Shown in pieces: positions 10,026 to 17,107 of a stretch of 50,718 nt of DNA (position 1 is its first letter; the number at the start of each line of letters is the position of its first letter). Source of the stretch: an uncultured Verrucomicrobia subdivision 3 bacterium (GTDB lineage: Bacteria > Verrucomicrobiota > Verrucomicrobiia > Limisphaerales > UBA11358); assembly GCA_903870815.1 (NCBI GenBank), contig CAIQEI010000047.1, positions 1 through 50,718 on the forward strand. Reading direction: 5' to 3'. The notes beneath the pieces are model-generated. The model was not told where the DNA came from and made no database searches. It saw only the letters and a program-made list of their open reading frames with translations. A program made the position numbers and the translations under genes.

Positions 10026-11035
10026 TGGTAGGCCGTGGGGTCAACGTTCGGGATGGTCACGCGCTGGCGGAACAGATGGACGGAGCCGGATTTGTCGGAC
10101 AAATATTGGGCTTGCAGTGCCGGCGGGCGCGATTCGGCGCGCTGCAGGATGCGGTCCTCCACCACGCCCAACTCCACTTCCACCGCGGCGGGAACCATGT
10201 TGCCGACCATGTAAAACTGCGTCTCGCCATACGACGGCGGGAAGAAAAAGGTGTTATTGGCATTTGTATAGGGCCACGCATAGCCGTTTATCCACACACC
10301 ATTGGGGTCATAGGCGCGCACGTTGAGATGCACCACGCCGTCAATGAGGTGGCTCATGTTGGCAGCGGGCGAGCTCATGGCGGCCTGAAATTGCTGGAAT
10401 AGGGTTTGCGGCGGGAACAGCACATTGGTTTCCGCATAAAACCGGTAGAGCCCATAAAGCGGACTGGCATGAGCCGTATCCACCAGGTAACCGGTGCCCG
10501 TCCACGTGGTGTTGTTGCGGCCCAGGACGAAGAAATAATTCAGCTGATTCGTGCGCTGGATGGGATTGCCCGAACCATCGACAGCCCCCGGCAGTGTCTG
10601 CGGCAGCGGCAGATAGGTGCTGTCGTAAACGGAATTACCCAAGACGAGAAAATTCGTCGCCCCACCGTTGTCGGACGGCGTCGCCCCGCGCAGGTCGGCG
10701 GCCATCAGCTCCATGGTGGCGCGACTGCCTTCCATGACGTCGGTCTGGGTGACCGCGGCGCGGAAAGCGCGTTGCGTGCTGCTGAACACCGCCATCAGCG
10801 CCAGGACGATGAAGGCGAGCAGCGACACCACTACGAGCACCTCGATGAGGGAGAAGGCGCGGTGAGGGGCAAGTGGCGAGGGGCGAGGGGCGGGCGGGGG
10901 AACATTCAACATCGAACATTGAACGCCGAACATCGAATCTAACATTGAACATTCAACGCCCAACTTCGAATCGAAACGTCGCTCCGTTCTTTGGAGGCGG
11001 GAGGTTCGAGGTTGGAGGTTGGACGAAAAGTTCAT
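10022..11035 (-). CDS. GspJ/PilW-like pseudopilin (cassette C type)
   Basis: Length is 337 aa. The prepilin signature is HRAFSLIEVLVVVSLLAFIV, with Ala60 at the -1 position and Phe61 at +1 of the predicted cleavage site, followed by an amphipathic helix (MEGSRATMELMAADLRGA) typical of GspJ/PilW. The leader of 60 residues is far longer than the usual 5-25 and is encoded by heptamer repeats. The C-terminus (RVTIPNVDPTAY) resembles cassette protein C of verrucomicrobial pseudopilin blocks. It begins 10 bp after the upstream pseudopilin gene and overlaps the downstream giant by 4 bp, so it is in one operon. Later in-frame ATGs exist inside the leader (residues 31, 35, 42), so the real start is uncertain. 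Confidence 0.78.
   Translation of the reverse strand: MNFSSNLQPRTSRLQRTERRFDSKLGVECSMLDSMFGVQCSMLNVPPPAPRPSPLAPHRAFSLIEVLVVVSLLAFIVLALMAVFSSTQRAFRAAVTQTDVMEGSRATMELMAADLRGATPSDNGGATNFLVLGNSVYDSTYLPLPQTLPGAVDGSGNPIQRTNQLNYFFVLGRNNTTWTGTGYLVDTAHASPLYGLYRFYAETNVLFPPQTLFQQFQAAMSSPAANMSHLIDGVVHLNVRAYDPNGVWINGYAWPYTNANNTFFFPPSYGETQFYMVGNMVPAAVEVELGVVEDRILQRAESRPPALQAQYLSDKSGSVHLFRQRVTIPNVDPTAYQ
10865..11022. repeat. Three-array heptamer element in GspJ-like leader
   Basis: Three 7-bp arrays with different words follow one another: AGGGGCG-type at 10865-10899, AACATTC/AACATCG/AACATTG/AACGCCG-type at 10901-10968 (one 5-bp interruption), and TTGGAGG/CGGGAGG/TTCGAGG at 10991-11022. The last reads CCAACCT-type on the minus strand, so it faces the middle array. 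Together they encode nearly all of the 60-residue leader. The outer end is 13 bp from the start codon. Confidence 0.85.
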
Positions 11036-11045
11036 GTTCGGAAGG

Positions 11046-11906
11046 TCAGCGGAAAGACTGCGGTTGATAAAAATACAGGTTGGTATTAACCGGGTCCGCC
11101 GCCAACTGGCCGGCGATGGAGGCGCGGAAGGTCTGGCGCCGGGGATTGGCCGGCAGTTTGCCGTTGGGCAGTTGCGGCCAGAGGAAGGTCAGCCGCAGTT
11201 CGTGCATATTATTGTTGGCGAACCCGGGCGACGAGTTGGCCGTGGCCGCGTTCACACAATACATCTGGTAGGCAAAGGTGCCACCGACCATGATGCCATT
11301 ATCCTGCGGCGGTTTCTCGACCGCCAGCCCGCTGATGGAACGGACGTAGGCGATGATGTGGTTGCTGTAGCCGCCGTTGGCGAGGTTTGCCAGCGCGCGG
11401 CCGTTGGCATCCATGAATTCCGGCACGCTCAGCAGGCCGATGATGTTAGCCCCGTTGAAAAGCGGCAATGAAGATTGGTTCAACGGCCAATTGCTGTTGT
11501 AGAAAGTGGAGCCGGCGAAATTAAAAACGTTCGAACCGGAATCAATCTTGGTTCCGCTGGCATCGTATTGTCCCCAGAAATTCGCAATCTGATAAACATA
11601 GTTGGTCAGGTAGTCCGCCCCGCGGGCGCCCGAGCGGATGGCTTCGAGCAGCACGGTGGCATCCTGGTTAATGATGGTCTCCTCCCGGACCTCGCGCTGG
11701 GTGTTCATGCCCAGGGGCAGCACGCCGATGATGGCCACGAGCGCAACCCCGATGATGGCCAGGCAGAGGGCGATCTCGATCATGGTAAAACCGCCAGAAG
11801 TGCGGAGTGCGGAATGCGGAGTGCGGAGTTTAACCGCAGCGCGCACAGCGGTTTTTTCATTTCGCGCTCCGCACTCCGCATTCCGCATTGGGCAGGCTGA
11901 TTTCAT
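11046..11906 (-). CDS. GspI/PilV-like pseudopilin (cassette B type)
   Basis: Length is 286 aa. The prepilin motif is SGGFTMIEIALCLAIIGVAL, with Gly at -1 and Glu at +5, followed by a region with conserved TQREVREE and DATVLLEAIRSG as in PilV/GspI-type minor pilins. The leader (about 38 residues) is coded by a heptamer element. The stop is 10 bp before the next gene, and the start overlaps the upstream gene's stop by 4 bp. Expected to be processed by a prepilin peptidase and inserted in the inner membrane before assembly. The family assignment to cassette protein B is from the block's gene content and C-terminal sequence (FYQPQSFR), not from a search. Confidence 0.75.
   Translation of the reverse strand: MKSACPMRNAECGARNEKTAVRAAVKLRTPHSALRTSGGFTMIEIALCLAIIGVALVAIIGVLPLGMNTQREVREETIINQDATVLLEAIRSGARGADYLTNYVYQIANFWGQYDASGTKIDSGSNVFNFAGSTFYNSNWPLNQSSLPLFNGANIIGLLSVPEFMDANGRALANLANGGYSNHIIAYVRSISGLAVEKPPQDNGIMVGGTFAYQMYCVNAATANSSPGFANNNMHELRLTFLWPQLPNGKLPANPRRQTFRASIAGQLAADPVNTNLYFYQPQSFR
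11797..11891. repeat. Heptamer inverted-array element in GspI-like leader
   Basis: Left arm at 11797-11831 has GGAGTGC/GGAATGC words; right arm at 11864-11891 has GCACTCC/GCATTCC words, their reverse complement. The arms can pair over about 28 bp around a 32-bp core. The left arm starts next to the GGF cleavage-site codons and the right arm ends 15 bp from the start codon. Confidence 0.88.
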
Positions 11907-12793
11907 GGGAGTTTCTGCTGCAACTGGTTGGCGCGACCGGTGACTTTGTCGATGTGGATGATGTCAAACATCGAATTGGTACTGTTGCCGGGTGGATTTT
12001 CCGTGGCGTTGGGCGGCTGGAAGATCAGCATCTTGTTGGCATCGGTGGCATAGGCGACGGTGCCCTGCGCGAGCGGAATGTATTCATCCTGCGGCGCAAG
12101 GTTCAAACCATCCACCGTGAGCTGACCGAGATAATTGAAGGCGATGTAGGGCAAAGACAGCACCGGAGCAGCGATGTTTTCAGACGGAAATGGAAAGCCA
12201 TTGGTGAAATTAAATTGGTTGATGGGATAAGTGGCAGTTGGAATTGAAGAGCCGCCAGAATAATCATTGACGGAATATGACGTGTAAAATTTCTGCGTAG
12301 CGATGAACGCCCCGTCGGGCAGCGACTTCCACTCGGCCAGATAGCGCGGCGTGTACTGTCCCGGCTGGTCGCCCACGGAACGCAGCGAAATGAAATTGTA
12401 GCCGGTGAATTGTTTGTCCAGCAGGTTGGTGGTGGCAGGCAGCGCCTGCACAACCGGCGACAGGGCCGTCCAAAAAACTGCCGGCACGAAAACCATGTAG
12501 ACGGTGGTGTGCTGGCTGATAGCGAGCGCCCGGGCGTGGCCGATGTCATCGAGTAACTGGCGGCCGGCGCTGACCTGGATGTTGGATTTGCCGAGATTCT
12601 TGAGCGCCGGCACGGTCAACGCGGCCAGGATGCCCAGGATGGCGATGACAACCAGCAGTTCGAGCAAAGTGAAACCATTTACGATTTGCGATTTACGATT
12701 TACGATGGCAGCAGGAATCTCCACCGGGCGCCGGTTCCGATGGGGAACCGAAAACCTGAAACCTGAAACCTGAAACCTGATCTTCATGTTCAT
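11903..12793 (-). CDS. GspH-like pseudopilin (cassette D type)
   Basis: Length is 296 aa. The prepilin motif NGFTLLELLVVIAILGIL is followed by a GspH-like segment: ARALAISQHTTVYMVF, where the first helix ends and the first beta strand begins. The leader of 40 residues contains two heptamer arrays. The start ATG is one base after the stop of the upstream GspG-like gene. A second ATG six bases further in is possible. The C-terminal part has a long Pro/Asn-rich insert compared with GspH of about 170 aa. Role inferred: minor pseudopilin in the same fibre as its three downstream neighbours. Confidence 0.77.
   Translation of the reverse strand: MNMKIRFQVSGFRFSVPHRNRRPVEIPAAIVNRKSQIVNGFTLLELLVVIAILGILAALTVPALKNLGKSNIQVSAGRQLLDDIGHARALAISQHTTVYMVFVPAVFWTALSPVVQALPATTNLLDKQFTGYNFISLRSVGDQPGQYTPRYLAEWKSLPDGAFIATQKFYTSYSVNDYSGGSSIPTATYPINQFNFTNGFPFPSENIAAPVLSLPYIAFNYLGQLTVDGLNLAPQDEYIPLAQGTVAYATDANKMLIFQPPNATENPPGNSTNSMFDIIHIDKVTGRANQLQQKLP
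12677..12779. repeat. Heptamer element with two different words
   Basis: ATTTACG-type words (one ATTTGCG) occupy 12677-12704, and AAACCTG is repeated exactly four times at 12752-12779. On the minus strand the second array encodes the FQVSGFRF segment of the leader. The two arms do not share a word, unlike most other elements here. The right arm ends 14 bp from the start codon, the left arm lies directly beside the cleavage-site codons. Confidence 0.85.
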
Positions 12794-12794
12794 T

Positions 12795-13595
12795 TTACTG
12801 CCAGCTCAGGACGTTGTCTTTGTTGACATCGGCGTTGGCTTTGGCCGCCGAATTAATGTTCTTGTCCGGTCCGGCTGACCAGGCCATGGCTTTGCCGTGA
12901 TGGAGAAAATTGTTCCCGTTGCCACCGGCGTCCACCGGGTTAAAGAGGCCGTTGAAGCCACTGGCACCATTTTGTTGCGAAACCGCCGCTTGAGAATAAA
13001 ACAGATCGCTCGTCCCCTTCTCGTTGTAGCTCGCATTCATGGTGATGACGTAGGGGTTGCCCCACGGATCGCGATAGACGCCGGTGTTGTCCACGCCCGG
13101 CAGCGGCTGCCCGCCTGATGTCGGGTCGTAGCCTGAGAGCTTGGCATTGAGATATTTCACCTGCTTGGGATTATAGACGTGGTTAACGTTCAGCGTCGGG
13201 TTGCCATTGGGAAACACCGTCAAATCCATGAGCGTGGCGACGACATTGCTATTGTTGTCGTAGGAAAATTTTCCGCCCGATCCCGCAGACCAGGTAATAT
13301 TTGCCTGGGGAGATTGGACCAAGCCACAGGTGAAATCATTTCCATTCGCGGCCGCCTGTTCCGGTTGCGTCATGGGAAACCGGCTGTAATCCTGGTCGTA
13401 CGATTGGATGGCGTTCACGAGATCGGTCGCCTCCAACTTGGCCTTGGCCTTTTGCGCGGCAATCCTGGCGTAGTTCAGCGCCGGCAGCAGCATCGCCGCG
13501 AGGATGCCGATGATGGCGATGACGACGAGCAGTTCCACGAGAGTGAAGGCCCGGGAATTTAAGATTTGCGATTTACGATTTACCATATTTTTCAT
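12795..13595 (-). CDS. GspG-like pseudopilin
   Basis: Length is 266 aa. SRAFTLVELLVVIAIIGIL is a strong prepilin motif with Ala at -1. A YRDPWGNPYV motif near residue 180 and a C-terminal GPDKNINS...NKDNVLSW segment match the calcium-site loop of GspG major pseudopilins, but the protein is about 120 residues longer than GspG. A one-arm heptamer array lies in the leader (17 residues), the shortest leader of the block. It is separated from the previous gene by a 252-bp gap, so it may start a transcript of its own. Confidence 0.78.
   Translation of the reverse strand: MKNMVNRKSQILNSRAFTLVELLVVIAIIGILAAMLLPALNYARIAAQKAKAKLEATDLVNAIQSYDQDYSRFPMTQPEQAAANGNDFTCGLVQSPQANITWSAGSGGKFSYDNNSNVVATLMDLTVFPNGNPTLNVNHVYNPKQVKYLNAKLSGYDPTSGGQPLPGVDNTGVYRDPWGNPYVITMNASYNEKGTSDLFYSQAAVSQQNGASGFNGLFNPVDAGGNGNNFLHHGKAMAWSAGPDKNINSAAKANADVNKDNVLSWQ
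13563..13583. repeat. Single-arm heptamer array
   Basis: GATTTGC, GATTTAC, GATTTAC in tandem, lying 12 bp inside the start codon of the GspG-like gene. It uses the same word as part of the element at 12677-12704. No facing arm is visible, so it may be a remnant. Confidence 0.7.
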
Positions 13596-13847
13596 AAGTC
13601 AGGTTAGGTGTTGGCAGCGGGCAGTGAAAGGGCGGCTGCGCGGGCCGACCGGGCCGGGAGTCATGGGCGATCCTGCGCCCGGCCGGTTACAAATCGGCGA
13701 TACGGCAGATTTCAAATCTGAGCTTCCAAGGCGGACCGCCACAAACCGGCCGGGGCCGATGATCGGGATCCAGGAGCAGTCATGCCATTCGACGGGCACG
13801 GAGGCTGGCCGGGGAGCTGGGTGGTTGGCGGAAGGCAATAACACAGG
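13596..13847. repeat. Gene-free gap with palindrome
   Basis: No gene is seen between the two GspG-like genes. A perfect palindrome, CAGATTT-C-AAATCTG, lies at 13706-13720, embedded in a GC-rich stretch with further short inverted pairs (GCCCGGCCGG near 13677). This resembles the other intergenic repeats of the window. No T-run marks a terminator. Confidence 0.45.
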
Positions 13848-14627
13848 TCAGGGTAGCGGGCTGTTGATCTGCACCTGCCGGCTCCAGTTGCAGATCAGGT
13901 TGGTCTGGCCGTTGATGACAAGCTGCACCCACAAGTCGTAGGACCCGGGGTTGTTGACGCCGGGATAGAGATAGCGGAAGGGGTTCAGGCCAGATGCGTT
14001 TAGTGGCTGGTAGTTGCTGTCCGGCCCGCCAACTGATGTGAGAATAATGGTAGTGGGAACGCCGTTGTTTGTGAAAGAACCCACAAGTTGTCTGGTACTT
14101 AAACCGGACAGGAAATTCTGGGCCGTGGAACCATCCTCGCCACCGCCTTGGGTGCAATTGATGAATCCGCCCACTCCGTAGGCCGCTTGCACATCATGGC
14201 CTGGGTTATTGACGGGAATCTGCGCGCTGCCGTCCAGCGTGACAAAATTTCCACCGCTGACCTTGACGCCGGAAAGTTCATAGTAAAGCTGGTTGAACTG
14301 CGAACGATCCAATGGCGCAGCATAAGCGCCAACGGGGTTGGCGTTGCCCGGGGGATAGGCGTTGTATTTGGCGTGGTAATTTTCCAGGGCGGTTTTGAGG
14401 AACTCCATTTCCCCGCGGGCCACGTTTTTGTATTGCCAGGCCCTGGCCGATCTCACCACGACCAGAGTGAAGCCCGCCAGCACGCCCATGATGGCCATGA
14501 CGACGAGCAGTTCAATCAGAGTAAAAGCGCGACGAGGGGCGAGGGGCGAGGGGCGGGGAGACTGCGCGTCAATTGTCTGATGCGTTTCGTTTTTCAGCCG
14601 GCACTTGTCACTTTTTGTTTTCATCAT
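13848..14627 (-). CDS. GspG-like pseudopilin coupled to antitoxin gene
   Basis: Length is 259 aa from the ATG at 14627, which overlaps the antitoxin stop as ATGATGA; the next ATG at 14624 is equally possible. A longer frame back to 14666 exists but would run 43 bp into the antitoxin gene. RRAFTLIELLVVMAIMGVLAG is the prepilin motif, with Ala at -1, followed by a helix ending in ALENYHAKYNAYPPG, the GspG-type YHxxxNxYP segment. The C-terminal part (FRYLYPGVNNPGSYDLW) resembles the GspG loop. The leader of about 33 residues carries a GGGGCGA-type array. Translational coupling to a toxin-antitoxin operon is unusual for a pseudopilin. Confidence 0.78.
   Translation of the reverse strand: MMKTKSDKCRLKNETHQTIDAQSPRPSPLAPRRAFTLIELLVVMAIMGVLAGFTLVVVRSARAWQYKNVARGEMEFLKTALENYHAKYNAYPPGNANPVGAYAAPLDRSQFNQLYYELSGVKVSGGNFVTLDGSAQIPVNNPGHDVQAAYGVGGFINCTQGGGEDGSTAQNFLSGLSTRQLVGSFTNNGVPTTIILTSVGGPDSNYQPLNASGLNPFRYLYPGVNNPGSYDLWVQLVINGQTNLICNWSRQVQINSPLP
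14534..14554. repeat. Single-arm heptamer array
   Basis: GAGGGGC repeated exactly three times, beginning about 7 bp from the cleavage-site codons of the GspG-like pseudopilin, and coding for the SPRPSPLAP part of its leader. The same word is used in the GspJ-like leader at 10865-10899. No matching facing arm was found. Confidence 0.75.
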
Positions 14628-14899
14628 CGTTCTTTCAGTTCCTGTTCCATCCGCTCGCTCAACCATTGCTTGACCATGCTCTGGTAGTTCAGATACCGCA
14701 TCCGGGCCAGCCGCTTGATGCGCGCAAGCATCCGCGGATCAAACCGCAGCGTGACTGTCACCGATTCCGACGCCTCGGCGCCGCCCGCGACGGCCGTCTC
14801 CATCAGCCGCAAGTCGGGACGGTTCTCCGTCCAAAACGTCGCCTCGGCCGTCTCGCTGTCGAACAGCGGCACTTCTTCCCAGTTGGCAAATGTTTGCAT
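14624..14899 (-). CDS. BrnA-like ribbon-helix-helix antitoxin
   Basis: Length is 91 aa from the ATG at 14899; a longer frame to 15121 runs back into the toxin gene and through repeats, so it is not used. The sequence has an acidic N-terminal part with SETAEATFW, the BrnA-type EAEFW motif, then VTVTLRFDPRMLARIKRLARMR and YQSMVKQWLSER, a ribbon-helix-helix layout. BrnA-type antitoxins bind their BrnT toxin and repress their own promoter. The partner gene lies 97 bp upstream, with a heptamer element in the gap; in typical brnTA pairs the two genes touch or overlap. Its stop overlaps the start of a GspG-like gene. Confidence 0.75.
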   Translation of the reverse strand: MQTFANWEEVPLFDSETAEATFWTENRPDLRLMETAVAGGAEASESVTVTLRFDPRMLARIKRLARMRYLNYQSMVKQWLSERMEQELKER

Positions 14900-14907
14900 G
14901 TTTATTT

Positions 14908-14999
14908 CGGGTCTTGGCTCTCGGGTCTCGCGTCTGGGATTTGGGGAAGGCAAATGCCAATCCTCCCAGATCCAAGATGCCAGACCCCAAACCCCATCA
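14908..14999. repeat. Heptamer inverted-array element between toxin and antitoxin genes
   Basis: Left arm 14908-14942 (CGGGTCT, TGGCTCT, CGGGTCT, CGCGTCT) and right arm 14965-14999 (CCCAGAT, CCAAGAT, GCCAGAC, CCCAAAC). The right arm read on the minus strand is GTCTGG/ATCTTGG-type, so the arms face each other around a 22-bp core. Here the element is not translated: it fills the gap between brnT-like and brnA-like genes, ending 9 bp before the antitoxin start. Confidence 0.78.
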
Positions 15000-15278
15000 T
15001 GAGAGCGTCTGATCCATTTTACGCTGGTAGAAAAATCGTTCCTCCGGAGCGAAAGGCCGCGCCAGCAGCACGCGCACCTGGCGTCCATTCGTCCGGTAGA
15101 CGCTGTAAATCCCGACGCCACCCGCGGAGAGGCCGAGGTTGAAAAACCTGGCCTGGACTCCGAAACGCGGCGTGTCCGGCATCAGCCGCACCGCAAACGG
15201 ATCCTCAAACGACTCTTCTATTTCCCGTTGGGTCAAAGAACCAAGCTCAAAAGGCGGGTTATTCCAATCGAACTCCAT
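14997..15278 (-). CDS. BrnT-like toxin (DUF497 type)
   Basis: Length is 93 aa, the usual size for BrnT ribonuclease toxins. It opens with MEFDWN, includes FEDPFAVRL, and closes with GIYSVYRTNGRQVRVLLARP and EERFFY, matching the BrnT beta-sheet order (YxxxxGRxxRVxxARxxxxxE). The usual RKHGVSFEEA helix is diverged (LTQREIEESF). BrnT toxins cleave mRNA and are held inactive by BrnA. It is the first gene of the unit, directly after a promoter-like region with a palindrome. Confidence 0.68.
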   Translation of the reverse strand: MEFDWNNPPFELGSLTQREIEESFEDPFAVRLMPDTPRFGVQARFFNLGLSAGGVGIYSVYRTNGRQVRVLLARPFAPEERFFYQRKMDQTLS

Positions 15279-15311
15279 AACGGGTCATTTGTAAATAATT
15301 CGCCCACGGCA

Positions 15312-15353
15312 TGTGAATACAATGTATTTACACAACGAGGCGGGTTTTGTCAA
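15312..15353 (-). promoter_or_regulatory. Promoter and candidate autorepression operator for brnT-brnA
   Basis: On the minus strand TTGACA (15348-15353) and TAAATA (15325-15330) are separated by exactly 17 bp. The -10 hexamer lies inside an imperfect palindrome at 15312-15334, with half-sites TGTGAATAC and GTATTTACACA. A further TGTAAATA half-site lies at 15290-15297, between promoter and toxin start. An operator over the -10 box fits the known autoregulation of brnTA by BrnA; binding here is inferred. Confidence 0.6.
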
Positions 15354-15594
15354 GTTTTTGGGTGATTTTGATGCCAAAGACGGTTTTCCCGTGATTTTTA
15401 CCCGGCTTGGTTGGCGAGGGTAAAATCGGTCCATTTTGTGGCCGTTCGTCCAGCCAAAAGGAAAAGGGGCGGAGTGGCGCTCCTTTCCAAGGCGCCGGCG
15501 CGTCGTTCGGCTGCTGGTGCCGGCCGAAAACTGAGGGTGCCAAGGGCAACGTTAGCGAGTAAATCACAAAAGCATTGGCGCATCTGGTGGTAGG

Positions 15595-15639
15595 GGGCGC
15601 GCGATGGCGCGCCCGGGTTGGCTGACCCGCAGGTCAGCC
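15595..15639. repeat. Paired hairpin repeat (REP-like)
   Basis: Two hairpins in tandem: GGGCGCGC-GATG-GCGCGCCC (15595-15614) and GGCTGACC-CGCA-GGTCAGCC (15620-15639), both with 8-bp stems. They lie in the gene-free stretch 15354-15775, between the PilC gene and the toxin promoter. No credible gene is seen in the rest of that stretch. Confidence 0.6.
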
Positions 15640-15775
15640 CTGCCATTTTGACGTCTGTGCCAGTGATGTTTAAAACTGCTCTCGAAACCACCTGGGGATA
15701 AAACCAATAAATGAAGACCTCGGCAAACCCGATTTTCGCTGTAGCGGAGGTTTCAAATGGTGAAAGGCCATCCGG

Positions 15776-17101
15776 TCAAGGCTTGGCCGCGCCAGACCCG
15801 CCCGCATCATCACCGCTCAAGTTGGTGATCATCTGGATCAGCGGCAGGAACATGGCGATGACAATACTGCCGACAATGACCGCCAGGAACACAATCATGA
15901 TCGGCTCGAGCAGCGAGGTCATGGCGGCGACGGCATTATCGACTTCCTCGTCGTAGCCGTCGGCGATCTTGAGGAGCATTTCCGGCAGGGCGCCGGTTTG
16001 CTCGCCCACGTCGACCATGCTCACGACCATGGGCGGAAAGGCGCCCGAGGCCTCGAGCGGCGCGGTGATGGTTTCGCCCTCCTTCACGCTTTCGTGAACC
16101 AGGGCGACGGCGTTGGAGATGATGACATTGCCGGCGGTTTCCTTGACGATGTTGAGCGCCTGCAAAATCGGCACGCCGCTGCTCACGAGCGTGCCGAGCG
16201 TGCGGGCGAAGCGCGAGATGGAAACCTTGGTGACCACCGGACCGGTGGGCGGCATTTTGAGTTTGAACTTATCCCAGGAATGCCGGCCGAATTTCGTCTT
16301 GATGAACATCAAAAACAATATCACCAGCACGACCAGGGCCCCCAGCGAGGCCAGGATGTTGTTCTTGATGAGATCGCTGATCCCCATGACAAAGGTGGTG
16401 AACCAAGGCAACTTAAAGCCCATGCCGGCGAACACATCCTTGAATTTTGGCACCACAAAACACATCAGCAAGATCATGATGCCGATGGCCACGATCAAGA
16501 CGGCCACGGGATAAAACATCGCGGCTTTGACCTTGCCTTTGATCTTCTGGGCCTTCTCGGAAAATTCCGCGAGCCGCTTCAGGACGACTTCCAGCACGCC
16601 GCCGAGTTCGCCGGCCTTGACCATGTTGACGAACAGGCGGTTGAAAACCTTCGGATGCTGCGCGAGCGCCTCGGAGAAGGTGCTGCCGCCCTCGATGGAG
16701 GTGGCGAGTTCGGCGAGAACGCCTTTCAGGGTGGCGTTGCGCTCCTGTTTTTCCAGCACGCGCAGGCCGCGCAGCAGCGGCAGCCCGGCGTCCACCAGCG
16801 TGGCGAGCTGGCGCGTGAACGTGGTCAGCACCTTCGGCTTCACCCCGCCGCCGAGCCCGGGAATCTTGATGTTGAGATTAAATCCGCCCTTTTTTTTGCC
16901 CCCGGAGCCGGGCCGGGCGGCGGGCTTGGCCTTGGTTTTTTTACCGGCGGCTTTATCCTCCTTGTCCGCCTCGGTGATTTTCGTCGGGAACAGCCCCATT
17001 TCCTTCACGCGCCCGATGGCCTCATTCTGGCTGCCCACTTCGATGCTGCCCTTGGATTCATTGCCGCGGGCGTCGAGGGCCACATAATTATACTTTGGCA
17101 T
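15776..17101 (-). CDS. pilC: PilC/GspF-type inner-membrane platform protein
   Basis: Length is 441 aa. The N-terminus (YNYVALDARGNESKGSIE) and two repeats of the T2SSF domain, each starting with TRQLATLVDAGLPLLRGL and SRFARTLGTLVSSGVPILQAL, are typical of PilC. Membrane segments lie near 210-235, 255-285 and 400-430. A Lys/Gly/Pro-rich linker at about residues 48-75 is longer than usual. PilC is the platform on which PilB and PilT act. It follows PilB after a 6-bp gap, in the order pilT-pilB-pilC, so it belongs to the pilus motor rather than to the T2SS operon further right, which has its own GspF. Confidence 0.92.
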   Translation of the reverse strand: MPKYNYVALDARGNESKGSIEVGSQNEAIGRVKEMGLFPTKITEADKEDKAAGKKTKAKPAARPGSGGKKKGGFNLNIKIPGLGGGVKPKVLTTFTRQLATLVDAGLPLLRGLRVLEKQERNATLKGVLAELATSIEGGSTFSEALAQHPKVFNRLFVNMVKAGELGGVLEVVLKRLAEFSEKAQKIKGKVKAAMFYPVAVLIVAIGIMILLMCFVVPKFKDVFAGMGFKLPWFTTFVMGISDLIKNNILASLGALVVLVILFLMFIKTKFGRHSWDKFKLKMPPTGPVVTKVSISRFARTLGTLVSSGVPILQALNIVKETAGNVIISNAVALVHESVKEGETITAPLEASGAFPPMVVSMVDVGEQTGALPEMLLKIADGYDEEVDNAVAAMTSLLEPIMIVFLAVIVGSIVIAMFLPLIQMITNLSGDDAGGSGAAKP

Positions 17102-17107
17102 GGCGCA

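Noticed and set aside
10007-10402. Plus-strand frame of 131 aa
   Set aside because: It is antisense to the GspJ-like pseudopilin gene, whose frame has a clear prepilin motif; the plus frame has no recognisable domain.
14897-15121. N-terminal extension of the antitoxin to 165 aa
   Set aside because: The extension reads through the heptamer element and into the toxin gene; the start at 14899 gives a normal-sized protein.
15328-15691. Minus-strand frames of 79 and 97 aa upstream of the toxin gene
   Set aside because: They run across the toxin promoter and the paired hairpin repeat and show no domain.
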